Of a stretch of DNA of 64,000 bases, positions 8,906-16,769 are shown in pieces. Positions within the stretch are counted from its first letter, which is position 1. Each line of letters begins with the position of its first letter. Made by a program: the position numbers and the translations under genes. The notes under the pieces are model-generated. The model had not been told where the DNA came from and ran no database searches. It saw nothing but the letters and a program-made list of their open reading frames with translations. The DNA is from MPNP01 sp963668325 (lineage in GTDB: Bacteria; Pseudomonadota; Alphaproteobacteria; Rhodobacterales; Rhodobacteraceae), in contig OY764222.1 in assembly GCA_963668325.1 (NCBI GenBank), forward strand, positions 1,736,001 through 1,800,000, given 5' to 3'.

Positions 8906-10518
8906 CATTACTTTCCGTTAGTAATCTCAATGTATCAATTAATGATGAAGAGATATTAAAAAATGTAGAATTCAACATTGACCTTGGTGAAGTGTTTGGT
9001 TTTGTTGGAGAATCTGGTTCAGGTAAATCAATGACTGCCCTTGCCTTGATGAATCTATTGCCAAAAGGCTCGGAACGTATGGGTAAAGCAGATTTTGAAG
9101 GAAAAAATTTGTTTGACCTTTCAGAAAAGGAAATGTGCTCAATCCGTGGCAAGGATATTGGCATGATTTTCCAAGAGCCCATGACCGCGTTAAATCCCGT
9201 GATGACCATTGGCAATCAAGTAGCAGAAACCCTGATAATACATGGCGGATATTCACGCTCTGAAGCCATGCCAATAGCAAAGGAAAAATTGGCTAGGGTC
9301 GAGATGCCAGCCACCAGATTCTCACCGGACCTATATCCCCATGAAATCTCAGGAGGACAAAGGCAAAGAGTATGCATTGCACTGGCTATAGCCTTGCGAC
9401 CTAAAATACTTATTGCTGATGAACCTACTACGGCACTGGATGTATCGACCCAAGCCCAAATTTTGGATCTGTTAAAACTTCTCGTGAATGAAGAACAAAT
9501 GTCATTGCTATTTATTACCCATGATCTGGCAGTAATTGCCAGAATGGCTGACAAGGTCGCCGTAATGCAAAAGGGAAGAATCGTTGAAATGGGACAAACC
9601 AGGGATTTGTTCCAAGAGATGAAACATGATTACACCAAAAAACTGTTTGCGGCTTCAAACTATATCCCTGACACAAAAATCAAAACAAAGGGCCGTAATT
9701 TTCTAGAGGTAACCGAGGTGGTGAGGTCATATAAACTGCCTAATAGGGGGATATTCAATAAAAAAAATTACAATATCGCAATAAAGGGAGTTAGTTTTTC
9801 CATAAAGAAAGGGGAAAGCATTGGATTGGTTGGTGAATCCGGCTGCGGTAAGTCTACTCTTTCCCGAACTATACTGGGTCTGGATCCCCTTCAGAATGGT
9901 CGTATTACTGTTGATGGGGTAGAGGTCAATTCAGGCAAAAGAATGCCCCATTCACTAAGGCGAAAAATGCAGATCGTATTTCAGGACCCATTTGGTTCAT
10001 TCAATCCCAGGCAAAAAGTCGGGCGGCTGGTTGCGGAACCATTCTATTTGCTAGAAAACACCATTAGTTCAAGCGAGCAAAGAGAAAGAGTTGTTTCAGC
10101 CTTGCTTGAAGTCGGCCTCCAGGAATCTGATGTTGATAAGTATATCCACGAATTTTCGGGTGGACAAAGACAAAGGATTGCCATAGCCAGAGCCATGGTT
10201 ATCAATCCTGATCTGGTTATCCTGGATGAGGCAGTTTCTGCCCTTGATGTTTCGATCAGGGCGCAGATATTGGATTTGTTAAACGATTTGCAGGCTCAAC
10301 ATAACCTGACCTACTTGTTTATCAGCCACGACTTGACTGTCGTCAGGGCCGTGACAGACCGAGTCCTTGTTATGCAAGGAGGTAAGATTATAGAAGAAGG
10401 CCGAACAGATGAAATTTTTGATTTTCCTACACAGGAATATACCAAGAAATTACTTGAGGCCGCCCCCAGAATACCTCAAGAGTGGGTTCCTTCCGAAATT
10501 TCAAGGGATATAATGTAA
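8902..10518 (+). CDS. Fused double ATPase of peptide-type ABC transporter (DppD-DppF fusion)
   Basis: A 538-residue protein with two complete ABC ATPase domains in tandem, as in GsiA-like proteins. The first half has Walker A GESGSGKS, signature SGGQRQR and Walker B ILIADEPTTALD. The second has Walker A GESGCGKS, signature SGGQRQR and Walker B LVILDEAVSALD. Each half has the DppD/DppF-specific QDP/QEP segments (IFQEPMTALNPV and VFQDPFGSFNP). The fusion supplies both ATPase sites for the permease pair encoded just upstream, with which it overlaps by ATGA. All catalytic motifs are intact. A hairpin right after the stop, shared with the convergent binding-protein gene, probably ends the transcript. 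Confidence 0.93.
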   Translation: MTLLSVSNLNVSINDEEILKNVEFNIDLGEVFGFVGESGSGKSMTALALMNLLPKGSERMGKADFEGKNLFDLSEKEMCSIRGKDIGMIFQEPMTALNPVMTIGNQVAETLIIHGGYSRSEAMPIAKEKLARVEMPATRFSPDLYPHEISGGQRQRVCIALAIALRPKILIADEPTTALDVSTQAQILDLLKLLVNEEQMSLLFITHDLAVIARMADKVAVMQKGRIVEMGQTRDLFQEMKHDYTKKLFAASNYIPDTKIKTKGRNFLEVTEVVRSYKLPNRGIFNKKNYNIAIKGVSFSIKKGESIGLVGESGCGKSTLSRTILGLDPLQNGRITVDGVEVNSGKRMPHSLRRKMQIVFQDPFGSFNPRQKVGRLVAEPFYLLENTISSSEQRERVVSALLEVGLQESDVDKYIHEFSGGQRQRIAIARAMVINPDLVILDEAVSALDVSIRAQILDLLNDLQAQHNLTYLFISHDLTVVRAVTDRVLVMQGGKIIEEGRTDEIFDFPTQEYTKKLLEAAPRIPQEWVPSEISRDIM

Positions 10519-10522
10519 GGGG

Positions 10523-10549
10523 TACCACCCGAGGAAAACCCGGGTGGTA
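10523..10549. terminator. Bidirectional hairpin terminator candidate
   Basis: A perfect 9-bp stem, TACCACCCG pairing with CGGGTGGTA around a 9-base loop, lies in the 39-bp gap between the convergent ATPase and binding-protein genes. There is no long T run on either side, so efficiency is uncertain, but position and stem strength suit a shared terminator. Confidence 0.6.
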
Positions 10550-10557
10550 ATGATATA

Positions 10558-12048
10558 TTATTCTTCCCAATAGACTTGGGTCAAGTCATTAGCCTGGGTA
10601 GGAGAGTTTTCCCACAACCCAACAATCTTGGCATTGGCCACACCAAGTTTGGCTAACTGAAATAAAAACCCATTGACATAATCATTGGCAATGATCTGCT
10701 GGGCTTTCTGCGATAACGCACTCCTTTCAGCCGGGTCGGTAGCGAGATTCAACTGAGCCATAACATCCTGAAATTCCTTACTGTCATACTGGAAGTAGTA
10801 ATCCGGTCGTGCATAAATATTGATGTCATTGGGTTCGGTATGGCTTACTATGGTCAGATCATAATCCTTATTTCTGAAGACCTGTTCCAACCATTGCCCC
10901 CAATCCAAATTGGAAACCTCGGTATCAATACCTACTGCTCTGAGTTGAGCTGCAATGATTTCACCACCCCTTCGGGCATATGAAGGTGGCGGCAGGGCCA
11001 TTCTAAGCGTTAACCCATCAGAATACCCTGCTTCTGCTAACAGGGATTTTGACAATTCTTGGTCGAAGGCAGAATTGGAAGTCAAATCAAGGTAATCAGG
11101 ATTGTGAGGTGCAAAATGGGTTCCGATAGGTGTTCCATAACCAAACATGGCACCATCAATAATTTCCTGTCGATTAATGGCATGAGCTATGGCTTTCCTT
11201 ACCCTGACATCAGAAAGGATTTCACTTTTGTTGTTGGTGGAAAGGATGGTTTCACCTTCCGATGAACCGATGATCACATTATATCGGGGATCGGATTCAA
11301 ACTGGACCAATGTTTCAGGGCTGGGGAAAGCTGGGAAAGCGTCAATATCACCTGCCATCAAAGCACCGAATGCCGCAGTTGGATCTGAGATAAACTTAAA
11401 GGTTGCAGATTCCAGTGCTACCGGTTCTCCCCAGTAATCGGGGTTCCTCACTATGGTTATCTGGTCACCTTCCCGCCTTTCCTGGAACATAAACGGACCG
11501 GTACCTACTGGCTTGACCCCAGCATTATCAGCTGTTGCGGGATCAAGAATGATGGCATCCCCCCAAGCCATATTTGTTGGAAAAGAGCCGTTTGGATTGT
11601 TCAGGGTTACCTGTACGGTAGTCGCATCTATGACGTCAACATTGCTGATGCCTGCAAATAAAGCCTTCTGGGCATTGGTAGAATTCTCAGCTCGTGCCCG
11701 ATCAAGGGAAAATTTTACATCGCTGGCATCAAAAGCTGTGCCATCATGGAAAGTAACTCCAGACCTCAGATGAAAGGTGTAAACCAGTCCATCATCAGAA
11801 ATGTCCCAGCTCTCAGCTAGTCCAGGTAGAATTGAGCCATCAGGAGCATAACGGGTCAATCCCTCAAAAATATTGGCATAGACCACTTCGTCTATTGCCG
11901 CCGCAGCTCCACCCGTGGGGTCAAGGTGAGGCGGTTCCAATTGCATCCCAATTGTAATTGATTTTTCGGTAGCTTTCAGGGGACCTACAAATCCCATTAC
12001 TAAGGTAAGACTAGCCAAAACTATAGAAACAAATCGATAGTATCTCAT
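10558..12048 (-). CDS. ABC transporter periplasmic binding protein, family 5 (peptide type)
   Basis: A 496-residue family-5 extracellular solute-binding protein. The N-terminal ~26 residues form a signal peptide (hydrophobic VSIVLASLTLVMGFVGPL). The mature start SITIGMQLEPPHLDPTGG and segments YANIFEGLTRYAPDGSILP, LAESWDISDDGLVYTFHLR and GTGPFMF are diagnostic. A GGAGGA ribosome site sits just before the ATG. It delivers substrate to the convergently encoded DppBC-type permeases; binding proteins of this family take peptides, nickel, heme precursors or other solutes, and I cannot tell which here. An M20 amidohydrolase gene lies 28 bp upstream on the same strand, so the two are probably cotranscribed. 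Confidence 0.92.
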   Translation of the reverse strand: MRYYRFVSIVLASLTLVMGFVGPLKATEKSITIGMQLEPPHLDPTGGAAAAIDEVVYANIFEGLTRYAPDGSILPGLAESWDISDDGLVYTFHLRSGVTFHDGTAFDASDVKFSLDRARAENSTNAQKALFAGISNVDVIDATTVQVTLNNPNGSFPTNMAWGDAIILDPATADNAGVKPVGTGPFMFQERREGDQITIVRNPDYWGEPVALESATFKFISDPTAAFGALMAGDIDAFPAFPSPETLVQFESDPRYNVIIGSSEGETILSTNNKSEILSDVRVRKAIAHAINRQEIIDGAMFGYGTPIGTHFAPHNPDYLDLTSNSAFDQELSKSLLAEAGYSDGLTLRMALPPPSYARRGGEIIAAQLRAVGIDTEVSNLDWGQWLEQVFRNKDYDLTIVSHTEPNDINIYARPDYYFQYDSKEFQDVMAQLNLATDPAERSALSQKAQQIIANDYVNGFLFQLAKLGVANAKIVGLWENSPTQANDLTQVYWEE

Positions 12049-12076
12049 TTATTTTTCCTCCTATTAGGTTTCTGAA

Positions 12077-13360
12077 TTACTGATTGTGCAGCAAGTCATA
12101 AGTTGTACAAGCCATCACTTTGGCACTGTCAATCATATCCTGTATTCCGACCCACTCATCTGGTTGATGAGCCAAATCCAATATTCCTGGTCCATAAGCA
12201 ATACAGTTTTTTAATTTTCCAATTCGGTCAATATGTTTTTGATCATAAGTTCCAGGAGAAATAACATAATCTGGTGATTCACCCAATACTTCCTCAATAG
12301 ATTTGTGAACGGACTTCACAATTGGTGCACTCCTTTCGGTAATCACCGAAGGAACACTGAACATATCGGTAACTGAATACTCAAAGTCGGGTCTTTTGTC
12401 CTTAATACCCTCCAACATGTTGGCAATTTCGGATTTCACAACATCTATTGATTCCTCAGGTAGAAATCTTCTATCAATCCGGATTCTACATCTATCGGGT
12501 ACACATGGAGCAGAATACCCTGAGTAGACATTATCCTGTTCTTTTTCACCCCCATGGATTGAGTTAAGATTCATTGTGGATTGGCGTGCACCTTCAGGAA
12601 CAATGGGGTAGTTGGTTTTTTTGGAAGCAAGCAAGGGGTAAAGGAAATCCTCCATTTCCTGAATTACTGCTCCCATATGCCTTATGGCACAGTCTCCCAA
12701 AAAAGGCATTGAACCGTGGGCAATTCTACCCTTGGTTTCTATTTCGGCCCACCATACCCCACGGTGCCCCAAGCAGATTCGGTTTTTATTCAATGGTTCG
12801 GGTATAATGACATGTTGAACCTTCGAAGGTGAAAACCTCCCTTGTTCGGCCAACCAGGCAACCCCACTATAACCACCCGATTCCTCATCAGCTGTACCAG
12901 AGATTTCAATGGCCCCAGAAAATTCAGGGCAAATGGCAAGAAAACTTTCAACAGCAATAATTGATGCTGCAAGGCCTCCTTTCATATCGCACGTACCACG
13001 CCCAAAGATTTTGCCATCTTCAATTTCACCTCCGAAAGGATCCTTGGTCCAATTTTCTCCTACGTGTACTACATCGGTATGTGAATTGAAATGAATACAA
13101 TCTCCAGGATAGCGACCCTCAATACGGCCAATAATGTTCCATCGTGGATATTTGTCACTATCTCCTATCGCCCCTTTGGCTCTCACCAGTTCCGTCTGAA
13201 ACCCGGAACCCTCCAATCTTGTCTTAAGATATTCACATATTTCCAGATAATTCGCTCCGGGAGGATTAAGAGTTGGCAATGCAACCAATTCTTGAGTTAG
13301 ATTAATTAGGTCATCCCTCCGTTGATTGACCTCAGCAAATAATCTCTCTTTAATGTGCAT
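12077..13360 (-). CDS. M20-family metallohydrolase (ArgE/DapE-like deacylase)
   Basis: A 427-residue zinc-dependent hydrolase of the M20 peptidase/deacylase family. The metal-site motifs are present: FNSHTDVVHVG (His and Asp ligand region), the bridging Asp in GRGTCDMKGG, the catalytic and metal Glu pair in GTADEESGG, and IIPEP. The dimerisation domain occupies the middle third. Members remove acyl groups from amino acids (ArgE, DapE) or cleave small peptides. True ArgE or DapE would usually sit with arginine or lysine genes; here it is cotranscribed with a peptide-type binding protein, suggesting it processes the imported compound. The precise substrate is unknown. No signal peptide is seen, so it should act in the cytosol. 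Confidence 0.85.
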   Translation of the reverse strand: MHIKERLFAEVNQRRDDLINLTQELVALPTLNPPGANYLEICEYLKTRLEGSGFQTELVRAKGAIGDSDKYPRWNIIGRIEGRYPGDCIHFNSHTDVVHVGENWTKDPFGGEIEDGKIFGRGTCDMKGGLAASIIAVESFLAICPEFSGAIEISGTADEESGGYSGVAWLAEQGRFSPSKVQHVIIPEPLNKNRICLGHRGVWWAEIETKGRIAHGSMPFLGDCAIRHMGAVIQEMEDFLYPLLASKKTNYPIVPEGARQSTMNLNSIHGGEKEQDNVYSGYSAPCVPDRCRIRIDRRFLPEESIDVVKSEIANMLEGIKDKRPDFEYSVTDMFSVPSVITERSAPIVKSVHKSIEEVLGESPDYVISPGTYDQKHIDRIGKLKNCIAYGPGILDLAHQPDEWVGIQDMIDSAKVMACTTYDLLHNQ

Positions 13361-13512
13361 AATTATTGTATATTTATTCCATTGCGAAAACAGGAGTAAA
13401 CCAGCACCGCATATCTAATACAAGGATAAAGTCCTTATAGAATAATTATTAACGAAGTTGGGTTTACTACAAAAACTGGACCAGGTCTAATTTTTTGATG
13501 AAGGATAGGCTA

Positions 13513-14079
13513 ATGAAATATATCAAATACTTTCTGGTAGTTGTTTTTCTTTTGATTGTCTTCCTTTTTGTTCACTATACCCTCCCATCCAAAGACATAG
13601 TAAGAATAGTAGGTACGGAAGTTGTCAGAACCGAGGTCGGTAGTAATCCAATTTTTTGGGTACGGGGAGGGACCGGTGACACATTGAATCGTGATATTAG
13701 ATTTATCAATGGTGCGGAGTTCGGCACTGAAAAGGATAAGGTTTATCGCAATGAAGATACAGGATGGAGATGGCCTCCCTATCTGAAGTTCGACAGTGGA
13801 GACATCCAAGCCCAGGCCCAGAGATTGGCTGGAGAAAATATAGAAAGAGTTTTAATCAATCACTATGGAATTCGTAGCCGAACCTTTTCGATTTATCCTA
13901 ACGTTACCAGTATCAGAGAATTGAACCCGGGTGAAACAGAGCCATTAAATTGGCTAAGATATATTGGATTTGGGATCGTCATAGTCTTACTTCTGGTTTT
14001 TTGGCGGTTATGGAGACTTTGCTCTCTTTGGATGGTTGATCGCTATCAGGGAATAAAGTTCAGGATTTTAAAAAAGTAA
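13513..14079 (+). CDS. DUF1523 family membrane protein
   Basis: About 188 residues with one N-terminal membrane helix (YFLVVVFLLIVFLFVHYTLP), a periplasmic middle, and a second helix near the C-terminus (YIGFGIVIVLLLVFW). The phrase TLPSKDIVRIVGTEVVRTE after the first helix is the recognisable start of DUF1523, a family of unknown function common in alphaproteobacteria. I chose the ATG at 13513 because AAGGA lies at the right distance; upstream in-frame starts would place that site inside the gene. Its 3' end meets the convergent threonine aldolase gene 19 bp away. Function is unknown. Confidence 0.8.
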   Translation: MKYIKYFLVVVFLLIVFLFVHYTLPSKDIVRIVGTEVVRTEVGSNPIFWVRGGTGDTLNRDIRFINGAEFGTEKDKVYRNEDTGWRWPPYLKFDSGDIQAQAQRLAGENIERVLINHYGIRSRTFSIYPNVTSIRELNPGETEPLNWLRYIGFGIVIVLLLVFWRLWRLCSLWMVDRYQGIKFRILKK

Positions 14080-14098
14080 CCCGTTTCTCCTTCAGGAA

Positions 14099-15172
14099 TT
14101 ATTGCAATTTGAAATAATCCTTAATGGATTGAGCAAACATTTCAATGTCATCGTCATCTATACCTAAGTGAGTTACGAAACGAAAAGCAGGTTTTTTCCC
14201 CGTAACCAGAAACCCATTTGATTTTAGGTGGTTTAGTAAAGGTTGATGATCTACTGGTTTGGGTTCAAAAAAAACCATGTTTGTATTTTGAGAAACCTTG
14301 ATCCCTGGCCTGTCATTTAGGTCAGAAAGTAAACTAGCCAGTTTTTTTGCTCGACCGTGGTCTTCGACAAGCCTTTCTATATTATTGTTCAATGCGTATA
14401 AACCTGCTGCAGCCAAATATCCAGATTGGCGCATCCCACCACCAAGGATTTTACGGTTTCGTCTAATGGATCTTTCTAGTTTGGCTGGACCTGCAAGCAT
14501 AGTTCCGGCCGGTGCTCCCAAGCCTTTTGAAAGACAAACGGATACTGTATCAGCAATATCGGCAATTTCAATTGGGTTGATATCCAATTCCATGGCAGCA
14601 TTAAACAATCGGGCACCATCAAGATGTATATTCAATCCCAGTTCTCTGGCTCTTTCAGCATTCTCCTTTAATGTAGACAAAGGTATGGCGGACCCATTGA
14701 CAGTATTTTCCAGACATAATAATTTTGTCTCAGGAAAATGGGGGTCATCAGGTTTTACATGGTCTGCAATACTTTCAGTTCTGATGGAACCATCTTTCTC
14801 GGTTGGTAAAGGAGTAAATGACACACCTCCCAAAACAGAGGCACCACCGGCTTCAAAAACATAGGTGTGATAAATATTTCCGACCAAAAGTTCATTACCA
14901 CGACTGCAATGGGCCAAGATTGCCGAGAGATTGGATTGAGTACCAGAAGGAAAAAATACACTCATATCTTTCCCAAGCTTCTCAGCAAATCTTTTTTCCA
15001 ACTCGTTTACGGTGGGATCATCACCGTAGACATCATCCCCAACTACTGTATTTGACATTGCCTGGAGCATCTCTTCGGTGGGTTGGGTTACTGTATCACT
15101 CCTGAAATCTCCCTTTAAGGAATTTTTTCTTTGCTTGGTATTGCCTGAATTTTCATACATACGATTAGCCAT
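14099..15172 (-). CDS. ltaE: Low-specificity L-threonine aldolase, PLP-dependent
   Basis: A 357-residue pyridoxal-phosphate enzyme that splits threonine or allo-threonine into glycine and acetaldehyde. The N-terminus DFRSDTVTQPTEEMLQAM and VGDDVYGDDPTVNELE are signature threonine aldolase segments. SGTQSNLSAILAH binds the phosphate, and SVCLSKGLGAPAGTM contains the Schiff-base lysine. Some beta-hydroxyaspartate or phenylserine aldolases share this fold, so specificity is assigned by similarity only. It produces acetaldehyde, as deoC encoded some 4 kb away also does, but I see no direct operon link. The gene ends 19 bp from the convergent DUF1523 gene. Confidence 0.88.
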   Translation of the reverse strand: MANRMYENSGNTKQRKNSLKGDFRSDTVTQPTEEMLQAMSNTVVGDDVYGDDPTVNELEKRFAEKLGKDMSVFFPSGTQSNLSAILAHCSRGNELLVGNIYHTYVFEAGGASVLGGVSFTPLPTEKDGSIRTESIADHVKPDDPHFPETKLLCLENTVNGSAIPLSTLKENAERARELGLNIHLDGARLFNAAMELDINPIEIADIADTVSVCLSKGLGAPAGTMLAGPAKLERSIRRNRKILGGGMRQSGYLAAAGLYALNNNIERLVEDHGRAKKLASLLSDLNDRPGIKVSQNTNMVFFEPKPVDHQPLLNHLKSNGFLVTGKKPAFRFVTHLGIDDDDIEMFAQSIKDYFKLQ

Positions 15173-15429
15173 TTAATTATAATTTATTTAGGATTAGGTT
15201 TGTTTCCCTGTACAATAGGAATCAATTCAATTGTCTTGTTTTATCAGATTTTTAATTTAGCTATTTGTCAAGCAGTTCAAAAAACCTAAATTTTTAGTAA
15301 GCGTGTTTCCTTGAACGTGGAAGAAGTAACATTTTAGTCAATTGATACCTTTGCCAACTGTGGTAAGTATAGGGTTATCCTGAATAAGAAAAAAAGCATT
15401 ATTTACATTTTAAATATCGGAGATTTCAG

Positions 15430-15936
15430 ATGAAAAAGATAGGAGTCATACTGGCAGGCGTTTCAGTATTTGCATTAGCCGCGTGCGAATTGGATGATCA
15501 AACCGTAAGTACCTTGGGCGGTGCAGCCATAGGTGCAGGTTTGGGAGCGGCTGTTTCAAGTGATGAAGATAAAGAGAAAGGTGCCTTGGTTGGTGCCGGG
15601 CTAGGTGCAATAATTGGGCAATCCTTGGCAAAGCAAAGTGCCGCGAATTCAGCAAACGAGCAAGCAGCCACCCAGACAAATAATCAGCAGGGCCAATCCC
15701 GTTATGATGGTGTTTTAGCTGCGCACAACTTTGCCTTACAGACCGCTTTGGAAAATGGCGCACCTGAAAGATGGAGATATCAGGGTGCAAGTGGAACCAT
15801 CTATCCAACCAATACTTGGGTAGAGTATGGATTAAGGTGTCGGGGTTTTGATTCCGTTTGGAACGATCAAGGTCAAACCGGTACCAATAGTGGCAATGCA
15901 TGTCGCCAGCCCAACGGTTTCTGGAAGCAAAATTAA
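15430..15936 (+). CDS. Glycine-zipper outer-membrane lipoprotein, 17-kDa surface antigen-like
   Basis: A 168-residue lipoprotein. The signal peptide ends in a lipobox (FALAAC), with the Cys at residue 19. Residues 30-66 form a glycine-zipper pair, GGAAIGAGLGAAV and GALVGAGLGAIIGQSLA, thought to insert in membranes. A Gln/Asn-rich linker follows, and the C-terminal part (ERWRYQGASGTIYPTNTWVE) resembles the end domain of rickettsial 17-kDa antigen-like proteins. Two Cys near the end could form a disulfide. The exact role is unknown; such proteins are structural components of the envelope. It stands alone between divergent and convergent neighbours, with two hairpins after its stop. Confidence 0.75.
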   Translation: MKKIGVILAGVSVFALAACELDDQTVSTLGGAAIGAGLGAAVSSDEDKEKGALVGAGLGAIIGQSLAKQSAANSANEQAATQTNNQQGQSRYDGVLAAHNFALQTALENGAPERWRYQGASGTIYPTNTWVEYGLRCRGFDSVWNDQGQTGTNSGNACRQPNGFWKQN

Positions 15937-15949
15937 TCGGGAAAAATAA

Positions 15950-15966
15950 ATCCTCCTGAGGAGGAT
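15950..15966. terminator. Short hairpin after lipoprotein gene
   Basis: ATCCTCC pairs with GGAGGAT around a TGA loop, 14 bp after the lipoprotein stop. It is the first of two hairpins in the gap before the convergent carD gene; the tight loop and lack of a T run make its strength uncertain. Confidence 0.4.
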
Positions 15967-15973
15967 CGAATTG

Positions 15974-16004
15974 GATTGCTGGGGAGATATGATTCCCAGC
16001 AATC
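15974..16004. terminator. Perfect 10-bp hairpin between convergent genes
   Basis: GATTGCTGGG pairs perfectly with CCCAGCAATC around an 11-base loop. It sits 15 bp beyond the carD stop on the minus strand and 38 bp beyond the lipoprotein stop on the plus strand, so it can serve as terminator for both. Confidence 0.65.
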
Positions 16005-16019
16005 TGAATTATTATGTAA

Positions 16020-16574
16020 TTAAGCAGCCAGATCCTTGGCCTTGGATTTTTTCCGTAAAAGACTATCCGAAATAACACCCTTAGCTTCAAGAATTGAGAT
16101 TTGTTTAACGGCAGCAACTTCCTTGGTTAATCGACCGTAGGCTTCCTCAAACAGTTGTCTCTCTGAGTAAGATTGATCTTTGGTAGGATCATGTCGATTT
16201 AAATCCCGAACAACTTCTGACAGCTTAATGATACACCCGGAATTAATTTTCTGGTCATATTCCATGGCACGTCTGGACCACATTGATTTTTTTACCTTGG
16301 CCCGACCTGTTAACAGTCCCAATGCCTTGGTAAGTTCTTCATCGCTGACGAGATTTCTTAAACCAACTTCTGGTACCCTTTTAGTAGGAATACGGAGAGT
16401 AAGTCCTTCACTTTCAAAATGAATGACAAACATCTCTTCCCTTGATCCACCGATAGTTTGAGAAACAATACTGTTTATCTGACCAACACCATGGGAGGGA
16501 TAAACTACCTTCTCTCCTACGATAAAACCTAATGCTTTCCTCTTTCGTCTCATTATCAAATCCTGTTCATCCAA
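16020..16574 (-). CDS. carD: CarD/CdnL-family RNA polymerase-binding regulator
   Basis: A 184-residue CarD-family protein. The N-terminal RNA-polymerase interaction domain starts at FIVGEKVVYPSHGVGQINSI and includes FVIHFESEGLTLRIPTKR. The C-terminal helical domain contains KSMWSRRAMEYDQKINSG (about 85-102), with the conserved Trp that supports the open promoter complex. In alphaproteobacteria the homologue CdnL stabilises transcription at rRNA and biosynthetic promoters. It ends in a basic tail. It is transcribed in the same direction as the upstream aldehyde dehydrogenase gene but 195 bp away, so it probably has its own promoter. Family assignment is firm; target genes cannot be inferred. 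Confidence 0.9.
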   Translation of the reverse strand: MDEQDLIMRRKRKALGFIVGEKVVYPSHGVGQINSIVSQTIGGSREEMFVIHFESEGLTLRIPTKRVPEVGLRNLVSDEELTKALGLLTGRAKVKKSMWSRRAMEYDQKINSGCIIKLSEVVRDLNRHDPTKDQSYSERQLFEEAYGRLTKEVAAVKQISILEAKGVISDSLLRKKSKAKDLAA

Positions 16575-16769
16575 AACTGAATTCTGCTGAGGAAAGACTG
16601 ACTAAAATTGTAAGCAACAGGTATGTCACCATAAACTTCTAAATAAAAGACAACCATACCCTAACCATGATTGGAAGGAAGCAAGACTACTAGATATGGA
16701 GTCAATTAGTTTAAGTCAGTTTTTGTTCTCCTAAGGGACCCGAGATGAAATTCCGGACTGAAATGTCGG

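Noticed and set aside
15446..16117. 223-codon minus-strand frame over the lipoprotein gene
   Set aside because: Opposite to a clear lipoprotein with signal peptide and spanning two hairpins; its His-rich translation is not protein-like.
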